The notes under the pieces are model-generated. The model ran no database searches. It was not told the origin of the DNA and was given only the letters and a program-made list of their open reading frames with translations. 64,000 nucleotides of DNA, taken from the NCBI RefSeq assembly GCF_030247195.1, contig NC_080670.1, forward strand, positions 210,540,546 through 210,604,545, read 5' to 3'. Shown in pieces: positions 59,475 through 64,000 of this stretch. The DNA comes from Topomyia yanbarensis. Its lineage: Eukaryota; Arthropoda; Insecta; Diptera; Culicidae. A program made the translations under genes and the position numbers. Position 1 is the first letter of the stretch. The number at the start of each line of letters is the position of its first letter.

Positions 59475-59552
59475 TTAAATTCTTTTCACTGCCGGAATCT
59501 GCGATTTCACCAAACCTTGATTGTCGTCTGCCTGGAGAACTATACCATATCC
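59475..59552 (-). pseudogene. Captured terminal exon of an unidentified gene (minus strand)
   Basis: On the minus strand a strong acceptor (TTCTTTTGTACAG, + 59565-59553) is followed by a 25-codon frame, GYGIVLQADDNQGLVKSQIP and five more residues, and a TAA. It fits as the last coding exon of the gene whose earlier exons are at 59801-60143 and 60230-60295. The product is not recognised. Confidence 0.5.
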
Positions 59553-59800
59553 CTGTACAAAAGAAGCAAATGCAAAATCAGAACGGGTTGATTAATTTGA
59601 ACTAGTTTGTGACATTACCTGGCTCTCGTTCAGCTTATTGGTGACAGATTAGGCCGCGGATTTTCCTAGTTGCCTACCAGAAACCCGAGGATAACACACG
59701 ATTGGCCTATTTGCGCATGCATCGAATGTTTGTTCTGTAGATCGGTAAAGTCATTTGAATATTAAAATGAAATGTGAAGACATTTATGAGTAAAACTTAC

Positions 59801-60143
59801 CGAAAGAAAAAGCACCTTGCTATTGTGTGGCGTTGCTATATCTACTGTTGCGGAATCTGGGTGATGATAATTCTATTTTGTGGTTGTTGCTGCTGCTATC
59901 AGCCAATGGTCATCTAATTGCGGTTGCTGAATTAACGTCAAACCCTGTGGCAGAACCGTCGTTAGAACGTTATTGCAACCGACCGGATGGTGGAGTCTCA
60001 ATTTGCTGCTGCTGCTGTGAAATATTGGTGACTGGCGCTGACATAGTGGCTGTTTCGGTTGGGATGGTTGAATCACTATCGGTGTTAATACATCTATTTG
60101 GAGACGTAAGTCTTTCTGGTTCACATGGCACAAATGACACAAC
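59801..60143 (-). pseudogene. Captured internal exon of an unidentified gene (minus strand)
   Basis: Bounded on the minus strand by an acceptor (TAATTAGAATAG, ending at 60144) and a consensus donor GTAAGT (59800-59795). In the phase set by the upstream exon it reads VVSFVPCEPERLTSPNRC, then a Ser/Thr/Pro-rich stretch with a Gln run (NISQQQQQIETPPS), then a stop and further stops. The composition suggests a low-complexity region of a regulatory protein, but no family is recognised. The open frame on the + strand here is its shadow. Confidence 0.5.
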
Positions 60144-60229
60144 CTATTCTAATTAGTACCGGTTGTGTCGCTGGAGCCGAATACTAATCAGAACCAGCCA
60201 GAATTATATGCAAATATTTGGGTACTTAC

Positions 60230-60295
60230 CATTTCTTGCAACACCAATTTTTCATTGTTTGTAATCACACGCGTAACTATGGTAACGTTTCTTCG
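60230..60295 (-). pseudogene. Captured upstream exon fragment (minus strand)
   Basis: The minus-strand frame RRNVTIVTRVITNNEKLVLQ continues with EM to a consensus donor GTAAGT at 60229. The 86-bp gap to the next exon start (60144-60229) has intron-like borders. The 5' side is cut off by the A/T-rich end of the mobile element. Confidence 0.45.
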
Positions 60296-60421
60296 AATTT
60301 TTTTCGAACTTTTAACACTTCGAATACAGTTATAACTTTTATAGACAATTATAAATAAATATAAGGGGATATAAAAAATATAAAATCATGTGAAATATTT
60401 TTATAAAAGAATGTCACGCCC

Positions 60422-61453
60422 TCGGGACTACCCAAGGGTAACAGATTAGTTTGGAATACTCTCACTATGCGGCGCGAGTGAGCATAGAAGCTTTCAACAT
60501 ATGGTTGATTATGATATAAATCAAAAGTCTAATAACTTGGAAAAATGGTATTTTCGACAACGTTCTCGAGGAGGTCAAAGGCTACTAGATTATGAACAGA
60601 TTAAATAGGAATGGACCCGCCAGGCGGCGCAAGTGAGCATTTTTTTCAAAGCATGTATCTCGAGATCATGATCATTTGGAAGGGTGGTGTCTTTGGTAAT
60701 ATTTATAGGCAGGTTGAGCTCTGTCATACGGCGAACAAATTAGTTCTGAACTTTCCCACTAGGCGTCGCTAATGAGAATGCAACTTTCTTAACATTATAG
60801 ATATATTTCTAAAGTCCGATAACTTAGGAAAACTTAGGAACCATCTTTCTAAGTTACACTCTTGAGATGTATCATAATTTACCAGGTCCTAAAAGGTTCT
60901 GTGCTCACTAGTGCCGCATAGTGAGAGTATTCCAAACTAGTAGTTCTCGACCTCCCAAGCAACTTTGTTGAAGATACCACCCTTCTAAACTGCCTTTATG
61001 TTAAGATGCAGAAATTGAAAGAAAAAATGCGTGCTCACTAGTGTCACCTAGTGGGTAAAATCGAAATTTTTCTATACATTGTCAAACAGCACTTGTCCCC
61101 CTGGAGAACTTTACCAAAAACAGCGTTTTCCTAAATTATCTGGCATTAGAAATATATCTATAATGTGGAGAAAGTTGCATTCTCATTAGCGACAACTAGT
61201 GGGCAAGTTCAGAACTAATTTGTTCGCCGTAGGACAGAGCTCGATCTGCCTATAAATATTGCCAAAGACACCCTTCCAAATGATCATGATCTCGAGATAC
61301 ATGCTTTGAAAGAAAATGCTCACTAGCGCCGCCTGGCGGGTGCATTCCAATTTAATCTAGCCATAATCTAGTAGCCTTTGACCTCCTCGAGAACTTTGTC
61401 GAAAATACCATTTTTCCAAGTTATTAGACTTTTGAGATATCGTCGCTGTTGTG
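60422..61453. repeat. Palindrome centre built of ~140-bp units
   Basis: A core resembling GCTCACTAGCGCCGCCTAGTGGG, itself partly palindromic, recurs near 60471, 60620, 60762, 60904, 61033, 61180 and 61317, about 130-150 bp apart. Units in 60440-60835 are inverted relative to those in 61125-61440, for example AATGAGAATGCAACTTTCTT versus AAGTTGCATTCTCATTAGCG. The axis lies in about 60840-61125. Further cores at 54730, 62208 and 62574 belong to the outer arms. Confidence 0.8.
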
Positions 61454-62186
61454 CTATCTTATGACAAGCGCCATTTAGCACATTTCGAGAAAAACGATTT
61501 TTAAAGTTTGAGATTAATCTTGAAACTTATAAATGGTATAAACAATCCAAAGAAGACAATTGATGCTTCTACCTATTCTGCATTAATCTCTCAAATATTA
61601 CGAAGATCGGTTGACTATGTTGCGAGTTTTTACTATGAATGTAAACAAAAGTCGCACTCACACGTGTCATAGGCGTGTATTGATGACAAAATTTGTATGA
61701 CGTGTCATAATCGTGCATGGAAAATTTTCCATAAAAAAAAATCATCAGTTTTTAACTTTTATTCATATCTTTGCGTTCATATGGTCTATAAACAATCGGT
61801 GAAATGCATTTTGAAGGAAATGAGTCAGGGAATCTAGAAAAAAAAATGTTATTTTTGATTGCAGTGTTGCCAAATATGCTTTATTTCCAATTTAAAACTA
61901 AAACTGTGTTTTTCTCACAACTCGTGTAATTTCTTTTTGAAAATGTTTATGCCATTGCGTTCCTCAGACATTTTCACACATAAAAACATCTAAAACTTCA
62001 ATATAACTTGAGCAAATCCCTAGATACAGTGATTTGAAGCAAAAAATTCACAATTTCTCATCACGTTTCTCACTATATCTATTCTAGTAGAATTTCAAAA
62101 TTCTGAAAACGCCACTTTGTACAGAATTTTCAAACAAGTAATGTGGCATATATAACTCAGTTTACCCCAAAATGGCGTTTGTCATA
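61454..62186. mobile_element. Nested element with ~20-bp inverted ends
   Basis: The left end ATCTTATGACAAGCGCCATTT and right end AAATGGCGTTTGTCATAAGAT are inverted repeats with one mismatch. It interrupts the right arm of the composite palindrome, because the left arm is continuous at the corresponding site near 60490-60510. The interior (733 bp) is non-coding. Its 61750-61930 stretch resembles 55240-55400 inside the foldback element. Confidence 0.7.
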
Positions 62187-62248
62187 AGATATGTTGAAAG
62201 CTTCTACGCTCACTCGCGCCGCATAGTGAGAGTATTCCAAACTAATCT

Positions 62249-62451
62249 CCCAAGCAACCAAAAGTGCGTATATGGGAGTTGCATAAGCTTCCCGTTTTAA
62301 GTAATTTTGCGATACGTTTTGTGTACTAATAGCGGTTTAAGCAGCTTTCAAGTTCCATTAAAGCTTAAGCAGCTTGAAAGTTCGCTAAGAACTTTATGTG
62401 AACTTTAAAGTGTGCTTTTTAAGTATTATCCGAACTTCTGGTTGCTTGGGC
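62249..62451. mobile_element. MITE, CCCAAGCAACC termini
   Basis: Starts CCCAAGCAACCAAAAGT and ends ACTTCTGGTTGCTTGGG, 203 bp, with an internal near-palindrome (AAGCAGCTTTCAAG / CTTAAGCAGCTTGAAAG). It interrupts the arm sequence between AACTAATCT and GTTACCCTTGGG, which is continuous at 60430-60455 in the opposite arm. A second, truncated copy is at 63079-63232. Confidence 0.8.
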
Positions 62452-62559
62452 TGTTACCCTTGGGTAGTCCTCGACCTCTCGAGCAACTTTACTGAATACA
62501 GTACTGCTCTACCTAATCACAATGTTCAGATATAGAATTATTTTAACATCTGTTTAATA

Positions 62560-62970
62560 TTTGCATTAGAGCTAGCGCCGCCTGGTGGGGTAATTGCGAG
62601 TTATACTTTCTACCATCCAGAAGCTCTAGACTTCTTTTATAAATTCTCCGAAGACATCACCTTTCAAAATAATCAGGGTCTTGATATATTTGACATTGAA
62701 TCCATTTGATGATAGTCGAATTTACAACGAGATTTCGATTTATTTCCTCTTTCTTCATAGCACTCAACTAATTGGATACCCAATTACACTAAATTGTAGG
62801 CCCAAGTGAGTACAACAACTTTTCCAAGGAAAGTATGGCGCTACATGTTGACACGGACGAAATAATCGGCCACAGCCCCAATTAGTCGAAATCCCATAAG
62901 CTATGGGTATCCTACAACGCGGGTTCCTTTTTCATGCCTCCAGTTAATCGCGTAGTAGGAGACCCGACTG
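62560..62970 (-). repeat. Right terminal arm of the composite element
   Basis: Inverted counterpart of 54353-54766, ending in GACCCGACTG followed by TA. Confidence 0.88.
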
Positions 62971-63078
62971 TAATCTGATCGGTGAAAGCTTACGGAGTGC
63001 GATTTCAACGTTTTTGGGGTGCTTGGGGGGGGGGGGAAGCAAAAAGCATTACAGGTATACCTCGATAGTACGTACACC

Positions 63079-63232
63079 CAAGCAACCAAAAGTTCGTATA
63101 AGGGAGTTGCATAAGCTTCTCGTTTTAAGTAATTTTTCAGTACGTTTTATGTTCTAATAGCAGCTTAAGCAGCTTTCAAGTTCCATTAAAGCTTAAGCAG
63201 CTTGAAAGTTTGCTAAGAACTTTATGTGACTA
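63079..63232. mobile_element. Truncated second copy of the CCCAAGCAACC MITE
   Basis: CCCAAGCAACCAAAAGTTCG and the following ~150 bp match 62249-62400 closely, but the copy stops after AAGAACTTTATGTGA and lacks the right terminus. A 10-bp hairpin (GTGACTAGAA / TTCTAGTCAC) lies at the break. Confidence 0.8.
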
Positions 63233-63561
63233 GAACAAAATTTTCTTCTAGTCACTAAGTGACGTGACTGTGAGAATAGGGCTCATTATAAATATGTGTT
63301 ATGGAATCCAATCATTTATTGTTTATCACTTTACCCAACAAAATTATTGCTTTGCAAATATTGTGTATTAGAACAGCAATAATTTTTTGTTTTCAATTCA
63401 ATAAAAATATTTCTAATTTCAATAGCTTTATTTTTTCGTTTTCTTTTTCATTTTCTTTTATTTTCAATAAAAAAAAATTATTGAAAAACGGGAACGATAT
63501 TTTTAATGCATTTTATTAAATTCAATAAATACATTTATTGTCTTCCGACCCATAATTTTAT
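63233..63561. other. AT-rich spacer, no feature recognised
   Basis: Contains TTTTC-rich and A-rich stretches (63420-63480). On the minus strand it would be the 3' flank of the open frame at 63562-63837, with TTTATT (AATAAA on the minus strand) overlapping its stop codon. Confidence 0.4.
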
Positions 63562-63837
63562 TTATGTATCACGATGCCGGTAGCCTCTTTGTGTTTTTGG
63601 AACCACATCACCTGGCGATGCTCCTGGTTTATTCGGTGTAGAGATAGACACGGCTTCCGTTCCCTGGGGTTTGTCTTTCGCCTCATAAGTCTCCCTCACT
63701 TTTGATGGTGCCCCTGTCTGCCTTATTTTCAAAGACTTCTTGGCCACCGACGACTCCTTTTCGGTTTCTCCGTTATTTGCTCCAGGATTCTCCATTCCTT
63801 GACGACCAAACCGAGGGTTCTTTGTATCTTCAGTTTC
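63562..63837 (-). CDS. Possible terminal exon of a small basic protein, unidentified
   Basis: A minus-strand frame opens after an acceptor-like CATCAG (ending at 63838) or at an ATG at 63795, and ends at TAA (63564-63562), with an AATAAA hexamer overlapping the stop. The 78-92 residue product is hydrophilic and rich in Lys, Glu, Ser, Pro and Gly (ENPGANNGETEKESS, SISTPNKPGASPGDVVPK, GYRHRDT at the end). It has no known domain, no membrane segment and no signal peptide. Its low-complexity composition resembles a disordered tail of a larger protein whose other exons would lie beyond the window. Not recognised; it could be a chance open frame. Confidence 0.35.
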   Translation of the reverse strand, partial: ETEDTKNPRFGRQGMENPGANNGETEKESSVAKKSLKIRQTGAPSKVRETYEAKDKPQGTEAVSISTPNKPGASPGDVVPKTQRGYRHRDT

Positions 63838-64000
63838 CTGATGACTAATTAAGGCCCATCAATGAAGTCGAAACACCAGATTTTTTTTTCGTTTAGCGAG
63901 ATTTTGACCTTAGGGTAAACGACGCCGCCGAGAAAAAGAGAACGAAAATGAGAAGGTGAAAACAGAAAAGAACGGAAACATTCAACATTGTGTATTGATT
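63838..64000. other. No feature recognised at the window edge
   Basis: Pyrimidine-rich on the minus strand, compatible with intron or 5' flank of the minus-strand open frame at 63562-63837. Confidence 0.35.

Noticed and set aside
59827..60156. 109-codon + strand frame with a hydrophobic Leu-rich segment resembling a membrane protein
   Set aside because: It is the antisense of the Gln/Ser/Thr-rich captured exon on the minus strand (CAG codons read as CTG). Splice signals support the minus strand.

Overview
This window is insect nuclear DNA, almost certainly from a culicine-type mosquito. The split, intron-rich gene, the AT-rich repeats, and the mix of RTE/Jockey/R1-type LINEs, BEL/Pao, Tc1-mariner, tRNA-derived SINEs and foldback elements all fit. 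No bacterial features (operons, ribosome binding sites) are present. The one clear host gene is short gastrulation (sog, the arthropod chordin) on the + strand. Seven coding exons can be placed between 25159 and 51134 with matching splice phases. They encode about 922 residues: CR1 (split over two exons), a hinge, four CHRD repeats plus CR2 in one 1.8-kb exon, then CR3 and CR4. The N-terminal exon with the signal or anchor segment was not found, so bases 1-25158 are probably upstream DNA or a large first intron.

Layout. 1-3779: no gene. 3780-6551: a 2.8-kb heptanucleotide array with block-wise variants, followed to about 8490 by a decayed repeat field. 9403-9885: two adjacent foldback elements. 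14620-17940: a nearly complete minus-strand RTE-like LINE with a perfect 10-bp target-site duplication and one frameshift. 18.1-20.2 kb: fragments of other LINEs. 24035-24534: a 500-base assembly gap. 25.2-48.0 kb: the large sog introns, loaded with decayed mobile elements. These are a Tc1/mariner transposase, an R1/I-type LINE, an alternating inverted-repeat family, two tRNA-derived SINEs, a BEL/Pao retrotransposon interrupted by a 5'-truncated RTE and a SINE, and a Jockey-type reverse transcriptase. 48.0-51.1 kb: the compact 3' half of sog. 51.1-54.3 kb: its likely 3'UTR and flank.

The most unusual region is 54353-62970. It is a TA-flanked palindromic element of about 8.6 kb whose termini resemble pogo-type transposons. 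Its arms are built from ~140-bp units that carry a short palindromic core, and at least four other elements sit inside it. One is a foldback element with minisatellite arms and a perfect 9-bp target duplication. Another (about 56857-60421) carries what looks like a captured block of host DNA: the degenerate 3' half of a WRN/RecQ-type helicase gene on +, facing tail-to-tail the spliced 3' end of an unidentified gene on -. This capture of two convergent gene ends in one mobile element is the best candidate for something undescribed. At the right edge (63562-63837, -) there may be the last exon of another small basic protein gene.
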